NCBI GenBank assembly: GCA_964534275.1
Contig: CAZHQG010000006.1
Span: 69,322-133,321, forward strand
Source of the DNA: HRBIN30 sp964534275
GTDB lineage: Bacteria > Desulfobacterota > Binatia > HRBIN30
Length of the DNA: 64,000 nucleotides
Direction: 5' to 3'
A program made the position numbers and the translations under genes. Below, piece after piece: positions 49,458-58,715 of this stretch; the first letter of the stretch is position 1; every line of letters starts with the position of its first letter. A model generated the notes under the pieces. The model had not been told where the DNA came from and did not search any database. It was given only the letters and a program-made list of their open reading frames with translations.

Positions 49458-50533
49458 TGCTGTATCACCTCTTGTTTCCGCTGCACCAAACCATCTCGGC
49501 ATTCAACGTTTTTCGTTACATCACCTTTCGATCGTTGATTGCCGCATTGTTGGCGCTGGCGATTTCCTTTGTGCTGGGCCCCTGGCTGATTCGTCGCTTG
49601 CGTGAGAATCAAGTCGGCCAAACGATTCGCCCAGACGGCCCCGAACGGCATTTGGCAAAAGCCGGCACCCCGACGATGGGCGGGACTTTGATTTTGTTTT
49701 CCTTGCTTTGCTCCACCTTGCTGCTCTGCGATCTCACGAACTTCTTTGTCTGGCTCGCGGTAGGCGTAACAGCTGCGTTTGGGGTGATCGGGTTCGTGGA
49801 CGATTACCAAAAAATCCGCCGGGGAAGGGGCCAGGGACTGAGTGGGCGACAAAAGCTGGCCGCACAGTTTGTTGTTGCTGCTCTTGCAGCTGGGTTGCTG
49901 TTTACCCGACCAGGGTTCCCGACGGAGTTGTACGTGCCGTTCTTTAAAAACATCCACCCGGAGCTTGGTTGGCTCTACATTCCGTTTGCGATGCTGCTCA
50001 TTGTCGGCGCCTCGAACGCGGTGAATCTGACCGATGGTCTCGATGGTCTTGCCATCGGGCCGGTAATGACCACCGCCTTTACGTACGGAATCTTTGCGTA
50101 CATCGCTGGAAGCCCCCGGCTGGCGGAGTATCTCCAAGTTCCTCACGTCGCGGGTGCAGCAGAGCTGGCCATTTTTTGTGCAGCGTTGATTTGTGCTGGA
50201 CTGGGCTTTCTTTGGTTTAATGCCTATCCAGCAAAGATGTTCATGGGCGACGTTGGCTCGCTGCCGTTGGGTGCGGCGTTGGCTACGGTGGCCCTGATCA
50301 CCAAGCAAGAGATTGTGCTGGCCATCGCTGGCGCGGTGTTCGTTGCGGAAGCGCTTTCCGTGATCTTCCAGGTTACTTCGTACAAGCTGCGCCGTAAGCG
50401 CATCTTTCGGATGGCCCCCGTTCACCACCACTTCGAACTGCTGGGGTGGCCGGAACCACAGATCATTGTCCGGTTCTGGATCGTGTCAGTGATTGCTGCA
50501 CTTCTGGCGTTAAGCACGCTGAAACTGCGATGA
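49457..50533 (+). CDS. mraY: phospho-N-acetylmuramoyl-pentapeptide-transferase
   Basis: 358 residues, about ten membrane helices. MraY motifs are HLAKAGTPTMGGTLIL, GFVDDYQKIRRGRGQGLSGRQKLAAQ, NAVNLTDGLDGLAIGP, AKMFMGDVGSLPLGAALA and the final APVHHHFELLGWPEPQIIVRFW. Transfers phospho-MurNAc-pentapeptide to undecaprenyl phosphate, making lipid I. Its ATG begins one base past the end of murF and its stop overlaps murD. Confidence 0.97.
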   Translation: MLYHLLFPLHQTISAFNVFRYITFRSLIAALLALAISFVLGPWLIRRLRENQVGQTIRPDGPERHLAKAGTPTMGGTLILFSLLCSTLLLCDLTNFFVWLAVGVTAAFGVIGFVDDYQKIRRGRGQGLSGRQKLAAQFVVAALAAGLLFTRPGFPTELYVPFFKNIHPELGWLYIPFAMLLIVGASNAVNLTDGLDGLAIGPVMTTAFTYGIFAYIAGSPRLAEYLQVPHVAGAAELAIFCAALICAGLGFLWFNAYPAKMFMGDVGSLPLGAALATVALITKQEIVLAIAGAVFVAEALSVIFQVTSYKLRRKRIFRMAPVHHHFELLGWPEPQIIVRFWIVSVIAALLALSTLKLR

Positions 50534-51864
50534 GTTGGTCGTGGAAGTCGAGGCGCGTACTTGTCTTGGGTGCTGGACGCACCGGAGTGGCAGTCGCGGA
50601 CTTCTTGTGCGCGCGGGGGGCCCGCGTCGTGGTGGCAGACCGCAAATTTCCGGACTCGGGTGGTCACGCACTCCCGCAGTCGGCTGAACCCATTTCTGAA
50701 GCAACGGCTCTAGACTTGGTTTCCCAGGTCGAGCTTGTGATTCCCAGTCCGGGTGTTGCGCCTAGTCATCCCGTCCTTCGCCGTGCTCGCGAATGCCATA
50801 CGCCCGTGTGGAGCGAGATCGAGTTGGCGTTTCGTGAACTCCACGTGCCCCTGGTGGCGATTACCGGAACCAATGGCAAAAGTACGACGACCGTCTTGGT
50901 CGGCGAGATTCTTCGTGCGGCTGGCCATCGTGCCTTCGTCGGAGGCAATTTAGGTACTCCCCTGATCGAAGCTGTTGATGACCCGAATTGGACAATCGCT
51001 GTAGCGGAGGTTTCGAGTTTTCAGCTCGAGTGGGTGGAAATGTTTCGCCCACGCGTCGGCGTGTTTTTGAATCTCACTCCCGATCACCTGGATCGTTATG
51101 CCGACCTCGACGCCTACGGAGAGGCAAAGATGCGGCTGTTTGCTCGGCAGGATGAGCGCGACGTAGCCGTGCTGAACCGCGACGACCCGTGGATCTGGTC
51201 GCACCGGCGCGAGATCCGTGCTGTGGTCCGCTGGTTTTCACTCTCCTCCAGTGCAGCCGACGCATTTGCTGACGGGACCGTGGTAACCGTGCGCGGGGGA
51301 CCGGGTTCTCCGTGGCGCATGGATTTGGCACCTACCGCGCTGCAGGGCGTGCACAACCGCGCAAACGCCATGGCTGCCCTGCTGGTTGCGCGAGAGCTGG
51401 GCGTGTCCATGGATGCAGCCTCGGCGGCGCTTGCGTCAGTTCGTCCGCTCCCTCATCGGCTGGAGTTCGTACGCGAGTGGCATGGGGTGCGGTTTTACGA
51501 CGATTCCAAGGGAACCAACGTGGGCGCTGTGGAGAAGTCGCTTTTGAGCTTCCCGGGAAACATTGTGTTGTTGGCCGGAGGGTACGACAAGCAAGGCGAT
51601 TTTCGTTCTCTCGTTCCTCTGCTCCGAGAACGGGTACGGTACGCGGTGTTTTTTGGCGCGGCTGGCCCGAAATGGGCACAGCAAGTTGGCGCGAACGTCC
51701 CGCACACGGTCGTTTCGGGGCTGAAAGAAGCTGTCCGAGAAGCTGCACGCGTTGCGAATCCGGGCGACGTGGTTTTACTGTCTCCAGGCTGCGCCAGCTT
51801 CGACGAGTTTACCGATTACGCTGATCGCGGGCGCGCATTCCGCACATGGGTGGAGGAACTCTAA
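50530..51864 (+). CDS. murD: UDP-N-acetylmuramoylalanine--D-glutamate ligase
   Basis: 444 residues from the ATG overlapping the mraY stop (MSWSWKSRRVLVLGAGRTGVAVADFL). Motifs are PSPGVAPSHPVL, AITGTNGKSTTTVLVGEIL, AVAEVSSFQLEWVEMFRPRVGVFLNLTPDHLDRY, LPHRLEFVREWHGVRFYDDSKGTN and VLLSPGCASFDEFTDYADRGRAF. Adds D-Glu to UDP-MurNAc-L-Ala. Ends within the ftsW start codon. Confidence 0.96.
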   Translation: MSWSWKSRRVLVLGAGRTGVAVADFLCARGARVVVADRKFPDSGGHALPQSAEPISEATALDLVSQVELVIPSPGVAPSHPVLRRARECHTPVWSEIELAFRELHVPLVAITGTNGKSTTTVLVGEILRAAGHRAFVGGNLGTPLIEAVDDPNWTIAVAEVSSFQLEWVEMFRPRVGVFLNLTPDHLDRYADLDAYGEAKMRLFARQDERDVAVLNRDDPWIWSHRREIRAVVRWFSLSSSAADAFADGTVVTVRGGPGSPWRMDLAPTALQGVHNRANAMAALLVARELGVSMDAASAALASVRPLPHRLEFVREWHGVRFYDDSKGTNVGAVEKSLLSFPGNIVLLAGGYDKQGDFRSLVPLLRERVRYAVFFGAAGPKWAQQVGANVPHTVVSGLKEAVREAARVANPGDVVLLSPGCASFDEFTDYADRGRAFRTWVEEL

Positions 51865-53027
51865 TGGTCCCGACGTGGCTAGCGGATCTCCGCACGGGAT
51901 ACTCGCTGCACCACGCACGCACTATGCCGGCGCGTCGCTTGTACCACCCAGACCCATGGCTGATCGCAGCCGTTGGTGCGCTGCTGGCGTTAGGTGTCGC
52001 GATGGTTTTCAACGCGAGTTACTTCTTTGCACAGGAGCATTACAACGATCCGTTCTATTTCTTTCGCCGCCACGTGGCTTACGTGGTCCTGGCTGTTGCC
52101 GGCGCGTTGGTGGTTGCACGCATCCCGTGGACGGTGTGGGAGCGATGGGCGGGCGTCATGTTGCTCGGGGCTCTGGCGGTATTGGCTTTTGTGCTTGTGG
52201 GAGGAACGTCTGAAGGGGGCGCACGACGCTGGGTCAGCTTGAAGTTTGTCCCGCTTACCGTGCAACCAAGCGAGTTCGCCAAGACCGCCTTAGTGGTTTA
52301 CCTTGCCCGCTACCTTGCGCATCGAGGAGACAAACTTCACTGGTGGTGGGGTGGATTCCTGCCGCCAGTGTTCGTGAGCGGGCTCGTCGCGGCTTTGCTG
52401 TACAAACAACCCGACTTTGGAACGGCGGTGATCCTGCTGGCCACCACTGCCGCGATGTTGTACGCCGCTGGGGCTAGACGCATCCACATGGTTAGTTTGG
52501 CAGCGGTTGGAGCGGTCGTTTTACTCGTGGGCATCGTCGCCGAGCCCTATCGGATGGCTAGAGTGGTCGGGTTTCGATCTGCTTGGGAACGAGCATACGG
52601 TGACGGATATCAGTTGGTGCAATCCATGATCGCGGTGGGCTCAGGGGGTCTCTGGGGAGTGGGCCTGGGTGCAAGCCAGCAGAAGTTGCTTTATCTTCCT
52701 GCCGCCCATACGGACTTCATCCTCGCGTTGATTGCGGAGGAGATGGGCCTGATCGGGGTGCTCTTGGTGCTGAGCTTATTCGGGGTCGTGGCATGGCGCG
52801 GCTTCCGCATTGCGCTAGCCCACGAAGAACCGTTCGTGCGGCTGCTTGCGGCGGGGTTGGTGATCTCGCTGCTGCTCGAGGCGGGGCTGAATTTTGCCGT
52901 CGTGCTGGGAATGGCACCGACGAAAGGATTGGCGTTACCGTTCGTCAGCTACGGGGGATCTGCGTTGCTGGGAGCCATGCTGCGGGTGGGCATTTTGTTG
53001 CATTTATCGCGCTCAGCAGGTTTGTGA
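51864..53027 (+). CDS. ftsW: SEDS glycosyltransferase FtsW
   Basis: 387 residues from ATG with GGAGG ten bases upstream, overlapping the murD stop by one base. Ten membrane helices. FtsW/RodA motifs are FYFFRRHVAYVVLAVAG, ARRWVSLKFVPLTVQPSEFAKTALVVYLARYLA, LLYKQPDFGTAVILL, DGYQLVQSMIAVGSGGLWGVGLGASQQKLLYLPAAHTDFILALIAEEMGLIG and a final GLALPFVSYGGSALLGAMLRVG. Polymerises septal glycan with FtsI. Confidence 0.96.
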   Translation: MVPTWLADLRTGYSLHHARTMPARRLYHPDPWLIAAVGALLALGVAMVFNASYFFAQEHYNDPFYFFRRHVAYVVLAVAGALVVARIPWTVWERWAGVMLLGALAVLAFVLVGGTSEGGARRWVSLKFVPLTVQPSEFAKTALVVYLARYLAHRGDKLHWWWGGFLPPVFVSGLVAALLYKQPDFGTAVILLATTAAMLYAAGARRIHMVSLAAVGAVVLLVGIVAEPYRMARVVGFRSAWERAYGDGYQLVQSMIAVGSGGLWGVGLGASQQKLLYLPAAHTDFILALIAEEMGLIGVLLVLSLFGVVAWRGFRIALAHEEPFVRLLAAGLVISLLLEAGLNFAVVLGMAPTKGLALPFVSYGGSALLGAMLRVGILLHLSRSAGL

Positions 53028-54103
53028 TGCGCATGGTCGTTGCCGGTGGAGGGACCGGAGGACACTTGTTTCCTGGTTTGGCGGTGGCTGAAGCGTGGGT
53101 TCGGTCGGGGCACGGCCCGGTGTTGTTCGTGGGTAGCAAGCATGGGCTGGAGGCGCGAGTTGTTCCGGCAAAGGGTTTCGCCTTCGTCTCTCTTCCTGTA
53201 CGAGCGGCGCGCGGGCGAGGGTGGTACGGTTGGTTCGAGTTCAGTGTGCAGGGCTCCCTCGCACTGTTCCTCGCGTGGAAAGCCGTAAGACGATTTAACC
53301 CGCAGGTGGTGGTTGGGTTAGGAAGTTATAGTTCGGTGCCAGTAATTCTGGCGGCTCGGGCGTTGCGAATTCCGGTGGTCTTGCTGGAACAAAATGCCCA
53401 CCCGGGATTGGCAAACCGGCTGTTGGCTCGCTTTGCGAGCTGTGTTTGCACGGCCTTTGCCGAGTCGTCTGCCTTCTTTCCGGCAGGGAAGACTGTACAC
53501 ACAGGAAATCCGGTGCGCGTATTGACGCCGCGGCAAGAGGTCCCAAAACAGCCAACCGAGAAATTCACGTTGCTCGTGCTTGGTGGGAGTCAGGGTGCCC
53601 GCTCGCTGAACCGGGCGATGGTGGAGGCCGCAGGCTTGCTGAAGAGCGAGGGTTGCGAGGTTTCCTTAATCCATCAGACCGGAGCGGCTGATCTGGAGTG
53701 GGTCACGCAGGAGTACGCTGCGACGGGGGTGCCCGCAGAGGTGCACGCGTTCATCGATGACATGGCCGACGCCTATGCGCGCGCCCACCTTGTGGTTTCG
53801 CGGGCAGGCGCAACGACGCTTGCCGAGCTTGCTACGCTTGGGAAACCGGCGATCTTGGTCCCGTACCCGTTTGCCGCTGACGACCACCAGCGAGCGAACG
53901 CCGAGGTGTGGGTGAAAGCAGGAGCTGCCGACATGATTTTGGATCGAGAGTTGTCCGGCCCATTGCTGGCGGCAAAAATACGAGCGCTGGCCTCGGATCG
54001 GCGACGCCTGGATGAGTTTGCTCGGAATGCTCGGAGGTTGGCCACGCCGGGAGCGGCCGAGCGGGTTGTGGAGCTGTGTGTTGCGGTAGGAAGCAAGCGA
54101 TGA
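53027..54103 (+). CDS. murG: UDP-GlcNAc:lipid I N-acetylglucosaminyltransferase
   Basis: 358 residues from ATG overlapping the ftsW stop (TGATG). GT28 motifs are MVVAGGGTGGHLFPGLAVAEAW, ARALRIPVVLLEQNAHPGLANRLLA, LLVLGGSQGARSLNRAM and HLVVSRAGATTLAELATLGKPAILVPYPFAADDHQRANAE. Converts lipid I to lipid II on the inner face of the membrane. Confidence 0.97.
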   Translation: MRMVVAGGGTGGHLFPGLAVAEAWVRSGHGPVLFVGSKHGLEARVVPAKGFAFVSLPVRAARGRGWYGWFEFSVQGSLALFLAWKAVRRFNPQVVVGLGSYSSVPVILAARALRIPVVLLEQNAHPGLANRLLARFASCVCTAFAESSAFFPAGKTVHTGNPVRVLTPRQEVPKQPTEKFTLLVLGGSQGARSLNRAMVEAAGLLKSEGCEVSLIHQTGAADLEWVTQEYAATGVPAEVHAFIDDMADAYARAHLVVSRAGATTLAELATLGKPAILVPYPFAADDHQRANAEVWVKAGAADMILDRELSGPLLAAKIRALASDRRRLDEFARNARRLATPGAAERVVELCVAVGSKR

Positions 54104-55506
54104 AACCTCTCTACAAACGAGCACGCAAAGTGCATTTCGTTGGAATTGGTGGCGTTGGAATGAGCGGCATTGCCGAGGTGCTGCTGCGGCTCGGCTACGA
54201 GGTAAGCGGCTCCGACCTGCGCGAAACCGAGACCACTCGTCGCCTGCAAGCATTAGGGGCCCGGGTGACGTACGGCCACCATGAGGACAACGTCCACAGT
54301 GGCGTGGACGTCGTCGTGATTTCCTCCGCCGTTCGATTTTCGAACCCAGAGGTGCTGCGTGCGCGGGAGTTGAAGATTCCCGTAATTCCCCGAGCCGAAA
54401 TGCTAGCGGAGCTGATGCGTACAAAATCTGGCATTGCTGTGGCTGGCACCCACGGCAAAACGACTACGACTTCGTTGATTGCAGCGGTGCTAGATCGGGC
54501 GGGACTCGACCCCACGGTGGTGATTGGGGGCAAGGTCCATGCGCTTGGCGCGAACGCGCATCTCGGTAACGGGGAAATCATGGTGGCAGAAGCGGATGAA
54601 AGCGACGGAAGCTTCTTGTTGCTGTCTCCGGTGGTGGGCGTCGTGACCAACATCGATCCGGAACACTTGGACTTTTACGGCGACTTGGAGCGGGTGAAAA
54701 GCGCCTATTTGGACTTCATCAACCGCGTTCCGTTTTTTGGTGCTGCAGTCGTTTGTCTCGACGACCCAAACATCCGTGCGATCCTGCCGCAGGCGAAGAA
54801 ACGCACAATTACATATGGCACCGCCCCGGATGCGGATTATGTAGCTCGCCAGTTGCGGGTCGACGGCCTCACTACAGCATTTGTGGCGGAACGGCAGGGC
54901 CACGAATTGGGGGAACTGGTCGTGCGAATGCCGGGACGACACCAGGCACTGAACGCGCTCGCGGCGTTGGCCGTGGCAACCGAGCTCGAGGTTCCGTTTG
55001 CCACGGTGCGCGAAGCCCTCGCGGAGTTCGGGGGCATTCACCGGCGCTTTGAGATTTGCGGAGAGGTAGAGGGGGTACTGGTGGTGAGCGATTACGGTCA
55101 CCATCCCGCAGAAATTCGCGCGACACTCGCGGCAGCGCGGGAGGGCTTTCATCGGCGCGTGGTCGTGGTGTTTCAGCCCCACCGGTTTACCCGCACGCGT
55201 GATTTGTTCCCAGATTTTCTCACCGCGTTCGATAGTGCCGACGAGCTGTTCCTCACCGAAATTTACCCCGCAGGAGAATCGCCCATCGAGGGGGTCTCGG
55301 GCGAGGCCTTGTACCGCGCACTGAAACGCCGTGGCCATTTGGAGGTGGAGTTTGTCGCCGATGTGGCTCAGGTCGCGGACGCATTGGTGTCACGCCTGAA
55401 GCCTGGTGACTTGGTGTTGGTGCTCGGTGCGGGAAACGTGCACGAGGTGGCAGCGGATCTCCTGCGCCGACTGGGTAGCGGGAAGAGCGAGATGATCGTG
55501 CACTGA
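54100..55506 (+). CDS. murC: UDP-N-acetylmuramate--L-alanine ligase
   Basis: 468 residues from ATG overlapping the murG stop. Motifs are KVHFVGIGGVGMSGIAEVLLRLGYEVSGSDL, VAGTHGKTTTTSLIAAVL, EADESDGSFLLLSPVVGVVTNIDPEHLDFYG, GRHQALNALAALAVA and VVSDYGHHPAEIRATLAAAREGFHRRVVVVFQPHRFTRTRDL. Catalyses the first amino acid addition to UDP-MurNAc. 11 bp separate it from murB. Confidence 0.97.
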   Translation: MKPLYKRARKVHFVGIGGVGMSGIAEVLLRLGYEVSGSDLRETETTRRLQALGARVTYGHHEDNVHSGVDVVVISSAVRFSNPEVLRARELKIPVIPRAEMLAELMRTKSGIAVAGTHGKTTTTSLIAAVLDRAGLDPTVVIGGKVHALGANAHLGNGEIMVAEADESDGSFLLLSPVVGVVTNIDPEHLDFYGDLERVKSAYLDFINRVPFFGAAVVCLDDPNIRAILPQAKKRTITYGTAPDADYVARQLRVDGLTTAFVAERQGHELGELVVRMPGRHQALNALAALAVATELEVPFATVREALAEFGGIHRRFEICGEVEGVLVVSDYGHHPAEIRATLAAAREGFHRRVVVVFQPHRFTRTRDLFPDFLTAFDSADELFLTEIYPAGESPIEGVSGEALYRALKRRGHLEVEFVADVAQVADALVSRLKPGDLVLVLGAGNVHEVAADLLRRLGSGKSEMIVH

Positions 55507-55517
55507 GGTCGTGAGCG

Positions 55518-56444
55518 ATGGAGAGCCAAGCGAACGAAGTCGAGCTGAGGGCGCTTTTCGGAGGCCGCTTGCGGCAAAACGAACCGCTCGCGCGGCACAC
55601 TTCGTTCCGCATCGGAGGGCCGGCCGATTACTGGGTCGAGGTCGAGAGCCCGGATGAAATTCGGTGTGTGCAGGAATGGGCGCGCGACCAGGGCATTCCC
55701 CTCTACATCCTCGGGGGCGGAACCAACGTGTTAGTCAGCGACCTTGGGGTGCGCGGGTGCGTGCTGCGCCTCGGGCGCAGCTTCGCATTCCTCGAGTGGA
55801 AGCCAAATGGTGGGTGCACGCACGTGCGCGCTGGGGCCGCTCTGCCACTAAAAAAATTGGTTCGTGAGGCTGTGGACCGTAACCTCACCGGCCTGGAGTT
55901 CGCCGAAGGGATTCCGGGCACGGTGGGCGGCGGGTTGCTGATGAACGCAGGCGCCTTTGGCGGAGAACTTGCCGACGTGCTGGTTGCGGTCGAGGTTGTG
56001 AGCCCGGCAGGGGCGTTCGAGCGGCTTCCTCGCGAGCAGCTCCGGTTTGGTTACCGGTACTTCGATTTGCCTTGTGGAACGGTCGTGACTTCTGCCGAGT
56101 TTGTGCTGCTGCCCGGTTCCCCTGCGGCGATCCGTGCTCGCTGTGAAGAAGCCAAGGCGAAACGAGAGCGCCACCAGCCGCGCGGTTTTCCCAACGCGGG
56201 TTCGATTTTTAAAAACCCACCTGGCCAGTTCGCTGGGCGACTGTTGGAAGCCGCAGGGCTCAAGGGGTACCGTGTTGGCGGTGCGATGTTCTCGACGCAG
56301 CACGCCAACTTTATCGTGAACCTTGGGGGTGCGAGAGCTGCGGATGTCCGCGCGCTGATGCTGGAAGCGCAGCGGCGTGTACGGGAACAGTTCGGCGTGG
56401 AGCTCGAGCCAGAGGTGCGATTGGTCGGGGAGTGGCGGGAATGA
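55518..56444 (+). CDS. murB: UDP-N-acetylenolpyruvoylglucosamine reductase
   Basis: 308 residues. FAD-binding part has LARHTSFRIGGPADYWVEVESPDE, YILGGGTNVLVSDLGVRGCVLRL and LEFAEGIPGTVGGGLLMNAGAFGGELADVL. The catalytic Ser region is PNAGSIFKNPPGQFAGRLLEAAGLKGYRVGGAMFSTQHANFIVNLGGARAADVRAL. Reduces UDP-GlcNAc-enolpyruvate. Stop overlaps ftsQ. No ddl lies between murB and ftsQ. Confidence 0.96.
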   Translation: MESQANEVELRALFGGRLRQNEPLARHTSFRIGGPADYWVEVESPDEIRCVQEWARDQGIPLYILGGGTNVLVSDLGVRGCVLRLGRSFAFLEWKPNGGCTHVRAGAALPLKKLVREAVDRNLTGLEFAEGIPGTVGGGLLMNAGAFGGELADVLVAVEVVSPAGAFERLPREQLRFGYRYFDLPCGTVVTSAEFVLLPGSPAAIRARCEEAKAKRERHQPRGFPNAGSIFKNPPGQFAGRLLEAAGLKGYRVGGAMFSTQHANFIVNLGGARAADVRALMLEAQRRVREQFGVELEPEVRLVGEWRE

Positions 56445-57274
56445 GAAATTGGCCGATGGCGCGCAGTGGGTCTCGCAGCGTTTCGCGGAGCTGGTCTCTA
56501 GCTCGCCGCGGCTTGGCTCTAGTTGCAGGTGCAATGGTACTTGCTCTTGCGGTTCGCTGGGGCCCGGAGCTGGCGCGAGGCGTGCGCACGCACCCGTACT
56601 TTCGCGTGGACTCCCTGGAACTCGAAGGAAACCGCCGGGTGTCGCGGGCGGAACTCGTGGCGTGGATCCAGTGGAAAGATGGAACGAGCATTTGGGACGT
56701 GAACCCTGAGGCCTTGCGCGAGCGCCTCGTGCAACACCCGTGGGTCCGTGGGGGGAGCGTGTACCGGATGTTTCCGCGGCGTCTCCGGATCTACGTTCGC
56801 GAACGGCGCCCCGTAGCCCTGCTGCAGGGCCGCGGGTCGTTTCAGTACATCGACCGCACCGGAAAGGTGTTAGGGCCCCTCCTTCCGGGGGAGACACCGA
56901 ATTTGCCCGTGATCTCGGGCATCGACGAATTCGCACAGCAGGAATTGTCTTCCCTGAACGTGCACCGGGCCCTCAAATTGCTGCACATCTGCGAGCGATT
57001 GCGCTGCTTTGACGACGTCTCCCAGATCCACATTGGCCGGCGCGGACTCGTCGCCATTCCCATGCGGAGTCGCGTAGCCGTGGTGCTCGGCTGGGGAAAT
57101 TTCGAACGAAAGCTCGAGCGTTCCGCACGCATTTTTGCCGCGTGGGAGACGCGGCCGGATCGGTTGCTCCAAGTCGACCTGACGCTGCCCAACATGGCCG
57201 TGGTGAAAATTGCTTCGCCCGAGCCGCAGCCGAAAGGTCGAGGAAAGCGCCGAACTGGCCGCGCAGAGGCGTAA
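56441..57274 (+). CDS. ftsQ: cell division protein FtsQ
   Basis: 277 residues from ATG overlapping murB. Basic N-terminus, one membrane helix (LALVAGAMVLALAVRWG), a POTRA domain (YFRVDSLELEGNRRVSRAELVAWIQWKDGTSIWDVNPEALRERLVQHPWVRGGSVYRMFPRRLRIYVRERRPVALLQ) and the FtsQ/DivIB beta domain ending DRLLQVDLTLPNMAVVK. Links FtsL/FtsB to the divisome. A Lys/Arg-rich tail closes the protein. Confidence 0.93.
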   Translation: MRNWPMARSGSRSVSRSWSLARRGLALVAGAMVLALAVRWGPELARGVRTHPYFRVDSLELEGNRRVSRAELVAWIQWKDGTSIWDVNPEALRERLVQHPWVRGGSVYRMFPRRLRIYVRERRPVALLQGRGSFQYIDRTGKVLGPLLPGETPNLPVISGIDEFAQQELSSLNVHRALKLLHICERLRCFDDVSQIHIGRRGLVAIPMRSRVAVVLGWGNFERKLERSARIFAAWETRPDRLLQVDLTLPNMAVVKIASPEPQPKGRGKRRTGRAEA

Positions 57275-57364
57275 AAGAAGTTTCTGGCCGGTGATGCTCT
57301 TTTCGTGAAAATGTGATAGGCGGCACTTCCGCAAGGACGTGGTGGTAGACGGCGTGGATTGGGC

Positions 57365-58639
57365 ATGGCAAGGCGAGAAGAACTTTTAGTCGGCCTCGAT
57401 GTGGGTGCGGCAAAAGTCGCGGTGGTTGTGGGGAAATCGAACGGCGATGATCTTGCCGTCCTAGGTCGCGGATTTCTGCCCTTGGGGAACGTCGGTAGTG
57501 CGCCCCTACTGGCGGCGCAGCGCCGCGGAACCGTAGTGGACTTGAAGGCGACCACCGAGGCGATTGTCCAAGCCGTGCACGAGGCGGAACTTGGCGCCAA
57601 TTGTGGCATCCTCAGCGTCGTAGCTTCCATCGGTGGGGCGCACGTGCGCAGCGTCAATAGCCACGGGGTTGTGGCCATCAAGCGAGGCGAGGTGCGGCCA
57701 GAAGATGTTGAGCGTGTGCTGGAGGCCGCTCGGGCGCTCGCGCTTCCGGACGACCGCCAAGTTCTGCACGTTCTGCCTCAAGACTACGTGTTAGACGGAC
57801 AGGAGGGGATCCTCGACCCGACCGGGATGTCGGGCATCCGGCTCGAGGCCCGCGTGCACGTGGTGACGGCATCCGTGGCCGCTGCACAAAATGTCCTGGC
57901 TTGCTGCCAAGGCGCGGGGTTGGATGTGGTTGGCCTGGTGTGGGCTCCGCTGGCAACCGCGGAGGCGGTGCTCACGCAAGAAGAAAAGGAACTGGGAGTC
58001 GCGTTGTTGGATTTCGGGGCGGGAACCACAGATGTGTTGGTATTCGACCGTGGCGCGCCGCGCTTTAGCTTTTCGCTGGGTCTCGGGGGAGCCGTGGTGA
58101 CATCGGACGTTGCCCATGGCTTGCAGACGCCCTTTCACGAGGCCGAGCACTTGAAGATGAGCCAAGGTTGTGCAGTGCGCGATCTCGTTGGAGCACACGA
58201 ACGTGTGGAGGTTCCTGGGGTCGGGGGCCGGCCGCCACGGCTCGTACCACGAAGCGAGCTGGCGTGGATGATCGAGGCCCGCGTGGAAGAGATCGTCCAG
58301 CTGGTGTGGGAAGAGGTTCGGAAGGTCGAGGCCGATCGATATCTCAACTGCGGCGTTGTCCTCGCTGGTGGCGGCGCAGCTCTTCCAGGACTCGACGTGC
58401 TTGTGCAACGCGTGACCGGACAGCAGGTGCGCGTCGCCAAAGACCTCGTACTCGCGAGCGACGACCAGCCGGAAGATCCTCCGGCGGTACTCGACGGCAT
58501 CTACGCTGGGGCCCTTGGGTTGTTGCGTTTTCATCTTCGTTCCCGGGGAGAGGAACTTGTCCCACAAAGGAGTGCGCACCGCGTGTTCCGCGTCGTGAAA
58601 AGTTATTTGCGGGAGTTCGTCAGCGCCTTGCGGGCGTGA
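57365..58639 (+). CDS. ftsA: cell division protein FtsA
   Basis: 424 residues from ATG (a TTG six bases earlier is also in frame). Actin-fold motifs are LLVGLDVGAAKVAVVVG, the SHS2/1C region (GRGFLPLGNVGSA, ARALALPDDRQVLHVLPQDYVLDGQEGI) and phosphate 2 VALLDFGAGTTDVLVF. The adenosine motif is NCGVVLAGGGAALPGLD. The C-terminal HRVFRVVKSYLREFVSALRA is the expected amphipathic membrane-targeting helix. Tethers FtsZ to the membrane. 90 bp separate it from ftsQ. Confidence 0.94.
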   Translation: MARREELLVGLDVGAAKVAVVVGKSNGDDLAVLGRGFLPLGNVGSAPLLAAQRRGTVVDLKATTEAIVQAVHEAELGANCGILSVVASIGGAHVRSVNSHGVVAIKRGEVRPEDVERVLEAARALALPDDRQVLHVLPQDYVLDGQEGILDPTGMSGIRLEARVHVVTASVAAAQNVLACCQGAGLDVVGLVWAPLATAEAVLTQEEKELGVALLDFGAGTTDVLVFDRGAPRFSFSLGLGGAVVTSDVAHGLQTPFHEAEHLKMSQGCAVRDLVGAHERVEVPGVGGRPPRLVPRSELAWMIEARVEEIVQLVWEEVRKVEADRYLNCGVVLAGGGAALPGLDVLVQRVTGQQVRVAKDLVLASDDQPEDPPAVLDGIYAGALGLLRFHLRSRGEELVPQRSAHRVFRVVKSYLREFVSALRA

Positions 58640-58715
58640 CGAAGCCGGCGTGAGCAAAGGAGCAGAAGCAAGTTCAGGTCGTGGTCAAACGTTACCAAAT
58701 GGGAGGAGCGGCGAC